Below are positions 18,202-27,183 of a DNA stretch of 64,000 bases, in pieces. The stretch is from Thiosocius sp942490985 (GTDB taxonomy: Bacteria; Pseudomonadota; Gammaproteobacteria; Chromatiales; Chromatiaceae): assembly GCA_942490985.1 (NCBI GenBank), contig CALNYW010000001.1, positions 62,001-126,000 of the forward strand, read 5' to 3'. The notes under the pieces were generated by a model. That model ran no database searches and was not told the DNA's origin. It saw nothing but the letters and a program-made list of their open reading frames with translations. Every line of letters starts with the position of its first letter. Position 1 is the first letter of the stretch. The translations under genes and the position numbers were made by a program.

Positions 18202-19764
18202 ATGCATAGCGTTGTTCAGCGGCTCGCTCTGCTGGGCAGTATTGTATTGCTCAACGCCTGCACCACGTTGGGACCTGACTATGCGCGGCCGGATGTCGCA
18301 TGGCTCGATGACTGGAACCCCGACCTCTACGGTCAGCGTGGTGACGGTGCTGACCCAGACGAGTCAGATCTGCGCTTTTGGTGGCAGCTGTTTGATGATC
18401 CGGTACTCAACCAGCTGATCGATACGGCGCGGCAGGAGAATCCGACGTTGCGCTTGGCCGGGCTGCGCATCCTGGAAAGTCGCGCGCTGCTCGGTATCGC
18501 CGGCAGCAGTCTCTATCCGCAGGTGCAACAGCTCAGTGGCTCTGCGGCCTACGTCGATACCCGTGACAGCGGCGGTGCCGGCGGCAGTTCGGGTACCAGC
18601 TTCGGCAGTTACCAACTCGGCTTCGGCTTGGGATGGGAGCTGGATTTCTGGGGCCGGTTCAGGCGCGGCATCGAGTCGGCCGATTCTGCGTTCTTTGCGT
18701 CGCTGGCCAACCAGCAAGCCGCCCAGGTGCTGCTCAGCGCGCAGGTCGCCGATCTCTACTTTGGCTATCTCACGCTGCAGCGTCGGATAGCCACCGCTGA
18801 AGAGAATGCCGCGATTCAGCGGCGCAGCTATGAGATCACCGAGCGTATCTACCGCGAGGGCCAGCAGGCAGAACTCAACCTGCAGCAGGCGCTTACCCAA
18901 TACCTCTCGACGTTGGCGACGATACCCGCGCTCAAACTGAGCCTGGTCAAGACCCGTAACGCTCTCGCCGTATTGCTGGGACGACCGCCAGGCACGTTGC
19001 CAGAACTTGCCGGGGCCGGCAGCGGTGCGTTACCTGATGTCGGCAAGATATTCGTCCATGCGTTGCCGGCGAAACTCTTGGAGCGGCGCCCCGATGTTCG
19101 CGCCGCGCTGTGGCAGATCGCTGCTCAGTCCGCGCAGATAGGTCTGGCCGAGGCCGAGTTTTACCCGTCGATTTCCCTGAACGGCAACCTCGAATGGTCG
19201 GGCAATACGCTGGGTGCATCACCGGATGTCAGCACGCTGGCGGCTGGCCCCGCATTCCGTTGGAACCTGTTTGACTATGGCCGGATTGCCAATAACGTCC
19301 GCGTTCAGGATGCACGGCTGCAGCAGCTGATCGAACAATATCGCAACGTGCTGCTGCAGGCCGCGCGCGAGATTGATGATGCCGCGATTACCCTGGTCAG
19401 AACCCAGGAGCAGCAGGACCTGCTGGTCGACGCGGTGGTGTCGGCCAAGCGTGCTCTCACGCTTGCCAATGTGCGCTTCCAGGAGGGCTATTCCGATTTT
19501 CAGCGGGTGTTGGATGCCCAGCGCGTCTATTTTTCGCAGACGGATCGCGAACAGGCCAATCGGGGGGCATTGATTGCCTCGGTGATTGCGCTCTACAAGG
19601 CACTCGGCGGCGGTTGGCTGGAAACCGATATGGATGGCGTGGTTCCTGCGGATGTGCGCGACACCATGCGTGAGCGCAGTGACTGGGGCGAGCTGCTCGA
19701 ACAGCCGTTGCCGCCGAGCGATATCGATCCATCTTCTTATTACGAGACCGATGCGAATGACTGA
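18202..19764 (+). CDS. NodT-family efflux outer-membrane factor lipoprotein
   Basis: 520 residues from ATG 18202 (a GTG at 18169 is possible). A lipoprotein signal ends LLNAC with Cys20, then TTLGPDYARPDV, the family's standard mature start. Two OEP repeats follow, with WWQLFDDPVLNQLI, FGLGWELDFWGRFRR and LLERRPDVRAA as landmarks. It forms the outer-membrane channel of a tripartite pump whose adaptor (19751) and inner-membrane partner (20901) overlap it in order. The stop overlaps the adaptor start by 14 nt. Confidence 0.93.
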   Translation: MHSVVQRLALLGSIVLLNACTTLGPDYARPDVAWLDDWNPDLYGQRGDGADPDESDLRFWWQLFDDPVLNQLIDTARQENPTLRLAGLRILESRALLGIAGSSLYPQVQQLSGSAAYVDTRDSGGAGGSSGTSFGSYQLGFGLGWELDFWGRFRRGIESADSAFFASLANQQAAQVLLSAQVADLYFGYLTLQRRIATAEENAAIQRRSYEITERIYREGQQAELNLQQALTQYLSTLATIPALKLSLVKTRNALAVLLGRPPGTLPELAGAGSGALPDVGKIFVHALPAKLLERRPDVRAALWQIAAQSAQIGLAEAEFYPSISLNGNLEWSGNTLGASPDVSTLAAGPAFRWNLFDYGRIANNVRVQDARLQQLIEQYRNVLLQAAREIDDAAITLVRTQEQQDLLVDAVVSAKRALTLANVRFQEGYSDFQRVLDAQRVYFSQTDREQANRGALIASVIALYKALGGGWLETDMDGVVPADVRDTMRERSDWGELLEQPLPPSDIDPSSYYETDAND

Positions 19765-20911
19765 AGATTCCAAGGCGGCCGAGACGCCTGAGCCTGAGGC
19801 CGTTGCCGACGCACAGGCGGCGCCCGCCGGGGCGAGCAAAGGTGGCGCGGCCGGGGGCCTGATCGTTGTTGCGCTAATTGTCGCGAGCCTGGCCTGGTAT
19901 CTGGTTGCCGATCGCCATACGCCGTTTACCTCCCAGGCCCGGGTGCAGGGCTACGTGATCGGTGTGGCGCCGAAGGTGGCGGGGCTGGTCACGCAGGTTT
20001 GGGTTCAAAACAATCGGGAGGTTGAGGCCGGCGAACCTTTGTTTGAAATCGATCCATCCCAGTACCGCATTGCGCTGGAGAAAGCGCAGTCCGACCTCCA
20101 GAACGCCCGTAGCCAGGTTGAGGCGGGCGATGCGGCGGTGCAATCGGCACGGGCCAATCTGGATGCGGCGCTGGCGAACCAGACCAAGGCCGAGAAAGAC
20201 TTCAGCCGTCTGCAACGGCTGCGTCGCGAGGATCCGGGTACCGTCTCGGTTCGTCGCATCGAGGTATCCCAGGCCACGCTCGATCAAGCAAAGGCCCGTG
20301 TCACCGCGGCCGAGGCGGACATCCAGCGGGCAATCGAACAGAAGGGGGGCAGTGACGAGGCCAGCAATGCGATTCTGCAGTCCGCCGCCAGTGCCGTTGC
20401 CAAGGCCGAGCTCGATCTCGCCAACACCGTCGTGAGGGCCTCTTCGCGTGGCGTGATTACCGATCTGCGTGCAGACGTCGGCCAGTATGCGGGGACCGGC
20501 AGCCCGGTAATGACCCTGGTCGCGATCCACGATGTCTGGATCAATGCGGAGTTCACCGAGAACAACCTGGGCGGCATGCGTCCTGGCACCCAAGTCGACA
20601 TTGTTTTTGATGTACTGCCGGGCCGTGTCTTCGAAGGCGCGGTGCGGAGTATTGGATTGGGTGTCAGTGGGGCGCAGCCGCCGCCGGCAGGGACGTTGCC
20701 GACGGTACAGAACAGCCGCGACTGGCTGCGCCAATCACAACGCTTCCCGGTGATCATCGGTTTCGATACCGGTCAGGACGAAATGCTCGCCAGCAACCTG
20801 CGGATCGGTGGGCAGGCCTCGATCGTTGCATACAACAGCGGGTTGGGCCTGCTGCAGGTGCTCGGTGCGGCCTATATTCGACTGATGAGCTGGCTGTCGT
20901 ATGCCTATTGA
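19751..20911 (+). CDS. HlyD/EmrA-family membrane fusion (adaptor) protein
   Basis: 386 residues from ATG 19751 (or ATG 19757), inside the end of the NodT gene. It has a cytoplasmic acidic tail, one membrane helix (residues 35-53), a biotinyl-lipoyl half (VAPKVAGLVTQVWVQNNREV), a long coiled coil (about 110-240) and a beta-barrel with VIHDVWINAEFTENNL-like sequence. This layout matches EmrA/AaeA rather than AcrA, because it is anchored by a helix and not a lipid. It bridges the DUF2955 inner-membrane protein and the outer-membrane factor. Gene order and overlaps support one operon. Confidence 0.92.
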   Translation: MRMTEDSKAAETPEPEAVADAQAAPAGASKGGAAGGLIVVALIVASLAWYLVADRHTPFTSQARVQGYVIGVAPKVAGLVTQVWVQNNREVEAGEPLFEIDPSQYRIALEKAQSDLQNARSQVEAGDAAVQSARANLDAALANQTKAEKDFSRLQRLRREDPGTVSVRRIEVSQATLDQAKARVTAAEADIQRAIEQKGGSDEASNAILQSAASAVAKAELDLANTVVRASSRGVITDLRADVGQYAGTGSPVMTLVAIHDVWINAEFTENNLGGMRPGTQVDIVFDVLPGRVFEGAVRSIGLGVSGAQPPPAGTLPTVQNSRDWLRQSQRFPVIIGFDTGQDEMLASNLRIGGQASIVAYNSGLGLLQVLGAAYIRLMSWLSYAY

Positions 20912-21947
20912 GGCACGGCGCGTCTACCGCCTTGGGCTGACGATCGCGTTGGCGCTGGCGGCCGGCTATGCGTTGGCACTGCCAATCCCTTTCATGCCGG
21001 CCTTGTTTGCGATCTTTCTCGCGTCACCGCCACGTCCGCCGCTCGCGCCGATGCAACTGCTGAAACTTGCCGTATTGGTGCTATTCACCACCGGTACGGG
21101 TTTGCTACTGGTGCCGGTGCTACACGCGTATCCCGCAACGGCGTTGGTTTTGATTCTGATTGGCCTGTTCGTCGCGAACAATCTCAGTATCAACAAAGGC
21201 CAGGCCGTGGTCGGTGCGATGTTGACCGTCGGTCTGACCCTGATAACGGCAGCGGGCTATGCGAGCTACGCGCTGGCACTGACGGTCGTTCAGGCGTTGG
21301 TATCAGGGATTGTCATCGCCATCGTCTGCCACTGGCTGGTCTATCCCTGGTTGCCGGAGGCTGCGCAAGCACCGGAGCCGCCTAAGCCCGACGCAGACGC
21401 GAAAGCCAGGTCGCGTTGGCTCGCCGCGCGCGCTGTCATCGTTGTGTTTCCGGCTTATCTGATGGCGCTGACCAATCCGCAGCTGTACATGCCGATCGTG
21501 ATGAAGGCCGTCTCGCTGGGGCAACAAGACTCGATCGATAACCTTCGTCACGCCGGTCGCGAGCTGCTGGGATCCACGCTGCTTGGCGGCGTGTTTGCCG
21601 TGCTGTTTTGGGTGGGGTTAAAGGTGTGGCCCAACCTGTGGATGTTCTTTCTGTGGATGCTGTTGTTGGGACTGTATTTTGCCGCGAAGCTGTATGGTGT
21701 CTTGCGCAGCCGTTTCGCCGGCCCGTTCTGGATCAACACGGCCGTCACGATGCTGATTATGCTCGGTCCAGCGGTGGCCGACAGTGCCAACGGCAAGGAT
21801 GTCTACATGGCGTTTTTTGTACGCATGAGCCTGATCATCGCCGTGACGTTGTACGCGGTCGTTGCCATTAGGCTACTCGACGGTTGGCGCAGTCGATACG
21901 ACGCCCGCGCGTCTTCTGGAACCACTCGAATGGCGGAGTCTGTTTGA
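20901..21947 (+). CDS. DUF2955/FUSC-like inner-membrane component of tripartite efflux
   Basis: 348 residues, ATG 20901 overlapping the adaptor's end by 11 nt. Two halves of five or so helices are separated by a charged loop (EAAQAPEPPKPDADAKARSR, residues about 155-175). Motifs such as PFMPALFAIFLASPP and NKGQAVVGAMLTVGLTL are typical of DUF2955, relatives of aromatic-acid exporters (AaeB/FUSC). With the HlyD and NodT genes it would make an AaeAB-like pump for small aromatic or organic acids; the substrate is inference. The stop and the next ATG overlap (TGATG). Confidence 0.85.
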   Translation: MPIEARRVYRLGLTIALALAAGYALALPIPFMPALFAIFLASPPRPPLAPMQLLKLAVLVLFTTGTGLLLVPVLHAYPATALVLILIGLFVANNLSINKGQAVVGAMLTVGLTLITAAGYASYALALTVVQALVSGIVIAIVCHWLVYPWLPEAAQAPEPPKPDADAKARSRWLAARAVIVVFPAYLMALTNPQLYMPIVMKAVSLGQQDSIDNLRHAGRELLGSTLLGGVFAVLFWVGLKVWPNLWMFFLWMLLLGLYFAAKLYGVLRSRFAGPFWINTAVTMLIMLGPAVADSANGKDVYMAFFVRMSLIIAVTLYAVVAIRLLDGWRSRYDARASSGTTRMAESV

Positions 21948-22393
21948 TGCTGATTAATCTCGCTATCGGCTTTCTCGTGATGATTTTGTGTCTGTTGTTA
22001 CAGACGTTTTTGATTGCCGCCGCCTGGCACTTCTACGTCAACCATTCGAGTCATATCGACAGCCCGTCGCTGATGGCGACGCTCAAGATCATCAGCGTCG
22101 TGATGTTGCTGCTGGTGCTCGGAAATCTTGGCCAAATCGCCGTTTGGGCCTTGCTGTTCCAGGTGCTCGGCGAGTTTACCCAGTTCGCCGACGCCTTCTA
22201 TCACTCGGCCGTGAACTTCTCGACCCTGGGGTATGGGGACGTTGTGATGTCAGACCAGAACAAGTTGCTCGGCCCGCTGGAATCGATCAATGGCATCCTG
22301 ATGGTCGGTGTGTCGACGGCGGTACTTTTGTCGACCTTCCAGAATGCGGTAAAGCGCACATTGCATGCGCGGCGGGGCTCGGCCGGCGAGTGA
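21947..22393 (+). CDS. Two-helix potassium-channel-like protein
   Basis: 148 residues, ATG 21947 overlapping the previous stop as TGATG. An N-terminal helix (INLAIGFLVMILCLLLQTFL), a second helix (about 45-72), then a pore loop with selectivity filter T93-L-G-Y-G-D98, a perfect K+ channel signature, and a last helix (ILMVGVSTAVLLSTF). There is no regulatory RCK or cNMP domain. It is translationally coupled to the efflux genes, so it might balance charge during export, or simply be a passenger. K+ selectivity is predicted from the filter only. Confidence 0.85.
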   Translation: MLINLAIGFLVMILCLLLQTFLIAAAWHFYVNHSSHIDSPSLMATLKIISVVMLLLVLGNLGQIAVWALLFQVLGEFTQFADAFYHSAVNFSTLGYGDVVMSDQNKLLGPLESINGILMVGVSTAVLLSTFQNAVKRTLHARRGSAGE

Positions 22394-22423
22394 CACGTTG
22401 TCTCCTTGGCTGTGTATTGAAAG

Positions 22424-23254
22424 ATGATCGAAGAACTGCTCATTCCGGTCATCGTTGTGCTGCTGATGATTGCTGCCGGTACCGGCGTGCCGGTAAGCGA
22501 GTTCCGCTTGGTGCTTCGCGCCCCGGTGGTCCTGCTAGGTGGCACGATCGCTCAGGTGCTTGTCCTGCCATTGCTCGCGCTGCTGTTGATCCGCATGTCG
22601 AACCCGGCACCGGAACTTGCCGCCGGGCTGATCCTGGTGGCGGCCTGTCCGGGTGGTGCCCTGTCTAATTTCTATTGTTATCTCGGCCGTCTCAACGTGT
22701 CGCTTTCCGTGATGCTGACGACACTCTCGACATTGCTCTCGTTTGTGATTCTGCCAGTCGTGCTGCTCACAACGCTGCCGGCCATCGTTCCGGGCGTTGA
22801 GGCCGCACTGCCGGTCGGCGAGATGATGGTGCGGCTGGTGTTGTTCCTGCTGCTGCCGGTCGGCGTCGGGATGATGATCCGGTACTTCGCGCCGGTGGTA
22901 GTCGAGCGATCCGCCACGCGTCTGCGTGCCCTGGGCCTGGCGTTGCTGGTGATATTGATCGGACTGATCGTACTCGATCAATGGCAGACGGTGACTGCGA
23001 CTTATCGGGAGTCGGCGTTGCTCGCTGTGCTGTTCACGCTGGCGGCCGTGGTGACCGGCTGGTCGGTCGGGGCGCTGGTCGGTCTGGGCCTTGATGATCG
23101 TTACGTATTCTCGATCGAGTTTGCGATCCGCAATCTCGGTGCCGCCGCACTGATCGCAACGGCCGCGCTCGGTCGACCGGAGTTTTTGGCCTTTGGTGCG
23201 GTTTTTGTGTGTGTTCAGTTCCTGTTGGTTGGCCTACTGGTTATCCGGAGGTAA
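22424..23254 (+). CDS. BASS-family (bile acid:sodium symporter) transporter
   Basis: 276 residues, nearly all membrane helix, with the family motifs CPGGALSNFYCYLG (residues about 75-88) and FAIRNLGAAALIA near residue 230. Members take up or export organic anions with sodium (bile acids, pantoate, 2-keto acids, sulfonated compounds). It follows the channel gene by 30 nt and may be the last gene of that run. The end overlaps the convergent LysR gene by 14 nt. Neighbouring alkylsulfatase suggests, but does not show, an organic sulfate or acid substrate. Confidence 0.85.
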   Translation: MIEELLIPVIVVLLMIAAGTGVPVSEFRLVLRAPVVLLGGTIAQVLVLPLLALLLIRMSNPAPELAAGLILVAACPGGALSNFYCYLGRLNVSLSVMLTTLSTLLSFVILPVVLLTTLPAIVPGVEAALPVGEMMVRLVLFLLLPVGVGMMIRYFAPVVVERSATRLRALGLALLVILIGLIVLDQWQTVTATYRESALLAVLFTLAAVVTGWSVGALVGLGLDDRYVFSIEFAIRNLGAAALIATAALGRPEFLAFGAVFVCVQFLLVGLLVIRR

Positions 23255-24188
23255 TTTCATGCAGCAACGCGGTGTTGCGGCGGCCAAGATCTTTTTCAAT
23301 CTCCCGGACCAGTTTCATGTAGAGCTTAGCGGCTGGCGACAACATGCGGTCCCGCAGCGATATGAAGCCGTAATCGAGCTTCATCCAGGGGGCTCGAAAC
23401 GGTAGCGCCTTGATTTCTCCACGCTGCAGCCAGTGCTGAAGCTGTAGGGGTGTCGCCAGGCCGAAGGCATCGCTTCTGGCAACAATTTGCAACGCGATCA
23501 TCAAGTCGTCGATTTCAACGGAGGGGACCAGTTCGCCCGTTATCTTGTCTTCGCGAGTCTTTCCCGGGAAGACAGCCGCGGCACGCGGTGGAAGTCGCAC
23601 GGTGGCGACCGGGTAGCCATCGAGGTCAGCTGCCGAAATCGTTTTCTCCCCGGCTAGCGGGTGCCCGTCACGCACGAAGAACACCACGTCATGCTGACCG
23701 ATTGGCTCGATGGTCAGGTCGACCGTGGCATCTCGCGTACTCACTTCAGCCAACCCGAGATCCACCTGGCGGGAGATTACCAAGTCGGCGACCTGCTTCC
23801 AGTCGGTCATCTTGAGTCGGCAGCTCAGGTTGGGGTGCCGCTTCACCAACTCGCCGATGGCGGGGGCGGCGGACATCTGACCGGCGTATACGCCGGTCGC
23901 CACGCTGAGCGTTCCCGCATCCAGACCTTTCAGCAGTTGGATTTCCCGCAACAACTCCTGCGTTTCACCCCGCATTTTTTCAGCGCGCTGAAGGACCGCT
24001 TCGCCGTACAGGGTTGGTTCGACACGGGTTCCCTGGCGATCGAACAACTGCACCCCGAGTTCGTCTTCCAATGCCCGTATGCTGCGTGAAAAGGCGGATT
24101 GCGAGATGTTCGCGGCGTCAGCTGCGCGGTGAAAATTGCGGTGGTGATTCAGCGCGAGCGCGTGTGTGAGCTGTTTCATCGACGGCAT
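23241..24188 (-). CDS. LysR-family regulator, probable control of the alkylsulfatase
   Basis: 315 residues. An N-terminal winged helix-turn-helix (residues about 5-62: HHRNFHRAADAANISQSAFSRSI) precedes a periplasmic-binding-like effector domain. The gene is divergent from the alkylsulfatase at 24335, the same arrangement as sdsB1/sdsA1 in Pseudomonas, where the LysR protein activates alkylsulfatase in response to alkyl sulfates. A palindrome ATCAG-N6-CTGAT lies 15 nt upstream of its start and may be the shared operator. ATG 24188 or ATG 24179 could be the start; neither has a clear ribosome site. Confidence 0.9.
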   Translation of the reverse strand: MPSMKQLTHALALNHHRNFHRAADAANISQSAFSRSIRALEDELGVQLFDRQGTRVEPTLYGEAVLQRAEKMRGETQELLREIQLLKGLDAGTLSVATGVYAGQMSAAPAIGELVKRHPNLSCRLKMTDWKQVADLVISRQVDLGLAEVSTRDATVDLTIEPIGQHDVVFFVRDGHPLAGEKTISAADLDGYPVATVRLPPRAAAVFPGKTREDKITGELVPSVEIDDLMIALQIVARSDAFGLATPLQLQHWLQRGEIKALPFRAPWMKLDYGFISLRDRMLSPAAKLYMKLVREIEKDLGRRNTALLHEITSG

Positions 24189-24202
24189 GATGCAAAAAAT
24201 GT

Positions 24203-24218
24203 ATCAGATTGCGCTGAT
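24203..24218. promoter_or_regulatory. Candidate LysR operator (ATCAG-N6-CTGAT)
   Basis: A perfect 5-bp inverted repeat with a 6-nt centre between the divergent LysR and alkylsulfatase genes. The size and position suit a LysR-type activation site. It is about 40 nt from the upstream ORF start and 130 nt from the alkylsulfatase ATG. Confidence 0.45.
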
Positions 24219-24242
24219 TAATGCATTGGACACGGAGGTATC

Positions 24243-24338
24243 ATGCGCCTAAAACTCCGGAGCTGGCTCGTCGTGCCCGTTCAGGGCGTCCGTCTCGCCA
24301 GACTAAAAAACGATACATCCGCTAGGAGAGCGCAATGA
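24243..24338 (+). CDS. Upstream ORF (31 aa) overlapping the alkylsulfatase start
   Basis: ATG 24243 has GGAGG with 4 nt spacing, one of the better ribosome sites in the window. The 31-codon frame encodes a basic peptide (MRLKLRSWLVVPVQGVRLAR...) and stops at TGA 24336-24338, overlapping the alkylsulfatase ATG (24335) as ATGA. The design fits a translated leader that couples or controls alkylsulfatase synthesis. The alkylsulfatase also has its own AGGAG, so coupling is not strictly needed. No family recognised. Confidence 0.5.
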   Translation: MRLKLRSWLVVPVQGVRLARLKNDTSARRAQ

Positions 24339-26281
24339 AGCTGACTTCGGCAGCCTTGGTTTGGATTTTTGCCACCGCCTGGACGGTTGCTGTGGCGGGT
24401 ACCGCGTCGGATGCAACCAAAGCCGCCAACCAGGCGGTGAAAGACTTCCTCCCGTTCGGCGACACCACGGACTTTGAAAACGCCAAGCGCGGCTTCATCG
24501 CAAATCTCGAAGCCGGCCAGATCAAAGGAAGCGACGACAACGTCGTCTACGATCTGACGCAGTTCGACTTTCTGCAGGGCGATGCGCCGGACACGGTCAA
24601 TCCCAGCCTGTGGCGGCAGAGCAAGCTGAACGCGATGGCGGGTCTGTTCGAGGTTGGTGAGGGCATCTACCAGGTCCGTGCCTTTGATCTCGCCAACATG
24701 TCGTTCATTCGCGGCGAACGCGGCTGGATTGTGGTCGATCCGCTAACGGCGAACGAGACCGCAGTGGCGGGCTACGAGCTGCTCAAGAAGCACGTCGCCG
24801 ACGCCCCGATCTCAGCAGTCATCATCACGCACTCGCATGCCGACCATTTCGGCGGCATCAAGGGGCTGGTGACGCCAGAGCAGGTCGAGAGCGGCGAAGT
24901 CGAAGTCATCGCGTCGAAGGACTTCTTTATCGAGTCCGTCAACGAGAACCTGATGGCCGGCAATCACATGAGTCGCCGCGCGAGTTACATGTACGGCAAC
25001 GTGTTGCCGAAGTCGCCAGAGGGTAGTGTCGGGTCGGGCCTCGGCACGACCACCGGGGCCGGCACCTTCACCATCATGGAGCCAACGATCGAGATCGCCG
25101 AGACGCCAACCGAGCTGACCGTCGATGGCGTCAAGATGGTTTTCATGTACACCCCGCACGCCGAGGCCCCTTCTGAACTCATGTTCTACATGCCGGAAAA
25201 GAAGGCCATGTGCCAGGCGGAAGAGATCAATCGTACCTTGCACAACCTGCTCACCCTTCGTGGTGCTCAGGTCCGCAACGGTTTGCTTTGGTCCAAATAC
25301 ATCCACGAGACGATTGAACGCTTCGGCGACGGTGTCGAGATCTCTTTCGGTAGCCATCACTGGCCCACCTGGGGCAACGGGCAGATCGTCGATTTCTGGA
25401 AAAAGCAGCGGGACCTCTATCGCTACATCCACGACGAAGTGCTTCGACTGGCGAACCATGGCAGTACGCTGCTGGAAGTCGGTGACGAGGTCATACTTCC
25501 AGACAGCCTTGCCAAGACCTTTGCGAACCGCGATTACTACGGCACAGTCAATCACAATGCCAAGGCGCAGTATCAGCTGTACTTCGGCTACTTCACGGGT
25601 AATCCCGCCGATCTATATCCATTGCCACCAGAGGCAGCCGGCAAGAAATTCGTCGAGTACATGGGCGGAGCAGATGCGGTGCTCGAAAAGGCCCGAGCTG
25701 ATTTCGACAAAGGCGAGTACCGTTGGGTTGCGCAGGCCGTGAACTACGTGGTGTTTTCCGACCCGGAGAATCAGGCAGCCAAGAACCTGCTCGCAGATAC
25801 CTATGAGCAAATGGGCTACCAAGCCGAAAGTGGTCCTTGGCGTAATTTCTACCTGTCAGGGGCCAAAGAGCTTCGAGACGGGGTGAAGGTTGCATCAACG
25901 CCGAATACCGCTTCGGCGGATATCGTGCGCAACCTCGGTCTGGAGACCTACCTGGACTACCTGGCGGTGCGTTTAAATCACCCGAAGGCAGCGGACAAGG
26001 TCATCACACTGAACGTGACACTCCCCGATCGCGATCAAAAGTTCGTGATCTACGTTGAGAATGGTGTGATGAATTACACCCTCGACAAGCACGCAGAGCA
26101 GGCTGATGCTGCGGTAACGTTGGATCGGGTTGTACTGGATAGCATCAACCTTGGCCAGACCTCGATCGACCAGGCCATCACTGAGGGCAAGGTGATGATC
26201 GATGGCGATTCCGCCAAGTTCGGCGAATTTATCGCGCTGCTCGATACGTTCGAGTTCTGGTTCAACATCGTCACGCCATGA
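24335..26281 (+). CDS. SdsA-type alkylsulfatase (metallo-beta-lactamase fold)
   Basis: 648 residues with a signal peptide ending AVAGTAS. Hydrolyses primary alkyl sulfates such as dodecyl sulfate to alcohol and sulfate, probably in the periplasm. The metallo-beta-lactamase zinc motif THSHADHFGG is at residues 165-174 (H166, H168, D170, H171). Further ligand segments are MCQAEEINRTLHNL and SFGSHHWPTWGN. An alpha-helical dimerisation domain follows, and residues of about 525-645 are the SCP-2-like C-terminal domain. AGGAG lies 7 nt before the ATG. The divergent LysR gene is the likely activator. The next gene starts at ATGA on its stop. Confidence 0.93.
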   Translation: MKLTSAALVWIFATAWTVAVAGTASDATKAANQAVKDFLPFGDTTDFENAKRGFIANLEAGQIKGSDDNVVYDLTQFDFLQGDAPDTVNPSLWRQSKLNAMAGLFEVGEGIYQVRAFDLANMSFIRGERGWIVVDPLTANETAVAGYELLKKHVADAPISAVIITHSHADHFGGIKGLVTPEQVESGEVEVIASKDFFIESVNENLMAGNHMSRRASYMYGNVLPKSPEGSVGSGLGTTTGAGTFTIMEPTIEIAETPTELTVDGVKMVFMYTPHAEAPSELMFYMPEKKAMCQAEEINRTLHNLLTLRGAQVRNGLLWSKYIHETIERFGDGVEISFGSHHWPTWGNGQIVDFWKKQRDLYRYIHDEVLRLANHGSTLLEVGDEVILPDSLAKTFANRDYYGTVNHNAKAQYQLYFGYFTGNPADLYPLPPEAAGKKFVEYMGGADAVLEKARADFDKGEYRWVAQAVNYVVFSDPENQAAKNLLADTYEQMGYQAESGPWRNFYLSGAKELRDGVKVASTPNTASADIVRNLGLETYLDYLAVRLNHPKAADKVITLNVTLPDRDQKFVIYVENGVMNYTLDKHAEQADAAVTLDRVVLDSINLGQTSIDQAITEGKVMIDGDSAKFGEFIALLDTFEFWFNIVTP

Positions 26282-26949
26282 CAGCTGGACCGTTCCGACA
26301 TGGCGCGGCGATGAGAGTCATTGGTATGGCTCTCATCGCCACTGTCGGGATTGGTGCGACAGGCAATACCGCGGCCTGTTATGTCCATAGCGGCCAATAT
26401 CAGGGGCTAAAAGTCCAACACGCATTGTCGGTGCCGGTGTCGCTGGCAACAAGGCAGGCACTCGTTGCCGGCGAGTTGCGTGATATTCCCCGTGCCACGG
26501 CTGAGCAAAGGACCGCTGCGCTAAAGCAGCTGACCGCCGTTGTCGGTTTTTTCGGCAAACAGGCCGAGCGTGATGCCGTGGCTGCGGCAGATGCGCCCAG
26601 TTTCGCGATTTTGCTGACAGAATCTGGCCTCTGGACAGGGTTCACGCCTACGCCCAGCGGAACCTGGCAGGTACGGCAGCATCTTTCCGGCCCGAAGGCC
26701 GATGACGTTGTGATCGTTTTGTCGGATCCGGCTATGGCGGCCTTGTTGCAAGGCCGAATGACGGCCGCGCAAGCGTCAGAGAAGGGTCTACTCGAAACAG
26801 CAACAGGGTCGCCGGCCGGCAAACTCAGCGAGGTCGCTTTCGGCCAATTGGTCGATCGTTTCGCCCGCAGCGGCTACGCCGGATTCGAATTGAAACCAAA
26901 TTTGCCGGTTTTTCGTTTCGCAAACCCGTTGTCGTTTGTCGTCGACTGA
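26278..26949 (+). CDS. Exported protein of unknown function coupled to the alkylsulfatase
   Basis: Up to 223 residues from ATG 26278, overlapping the alkylsulfatase stop as ATGA; ATG 26311 is an alternative and opens a cleaner signal (MRVIGMALIATVGIGATG). The signal ends TAAC, so it could be a lipoprotein. The C-terminal half contains VLSDPAMAALLQGRMTAAQA, which resembles the SCP-2-like segment of the upstream enzyme (LDRVVLDSINLGQTSIDQAI). A lipid- or surfactant-binding helper for alkylsulfatase is an inference. No exact family recognised. Confidence 0.7.
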   Translation: MTAGPFRHGAAMRVIGMALIATVGIGATGNTAACYVHSGQYQGLKVQHALSVPVSLATRQALVAGELRDIPRATAEQRTAALKQLTAVVGFFGKQAERDAVAAADAPSFAILLTESGLWTGFTPTPSGTWQVRQHLSGPKADDVVIVLSDPAMAALLQGRMTAAQASEKGLLETATGSPAGKLSEVAFGQLVDRFARSGYAGFELKPNLPVFRFANPLSFVVD

Positions 26950-27183
26950 CGCTTTGACGGGACAAAGCAGTGACAGCTTTGCCGCTTGGCCCACCAGCTG
27001 CCAACCGCGGTCTCACTGGCGGGTAAGTCATGCATCGTTGTACTGCCGACACAAAATCCTTATGCACTGCTGCTACTCTCAAATGTGCGTAACAATCAAA
27101 ACGCGCACAATGTCATATCATCCATGCACTTGTAGTCGGGTGCCACGAAGGCTGATTCACTTTCAACCAACAGAGGCAAGGCT

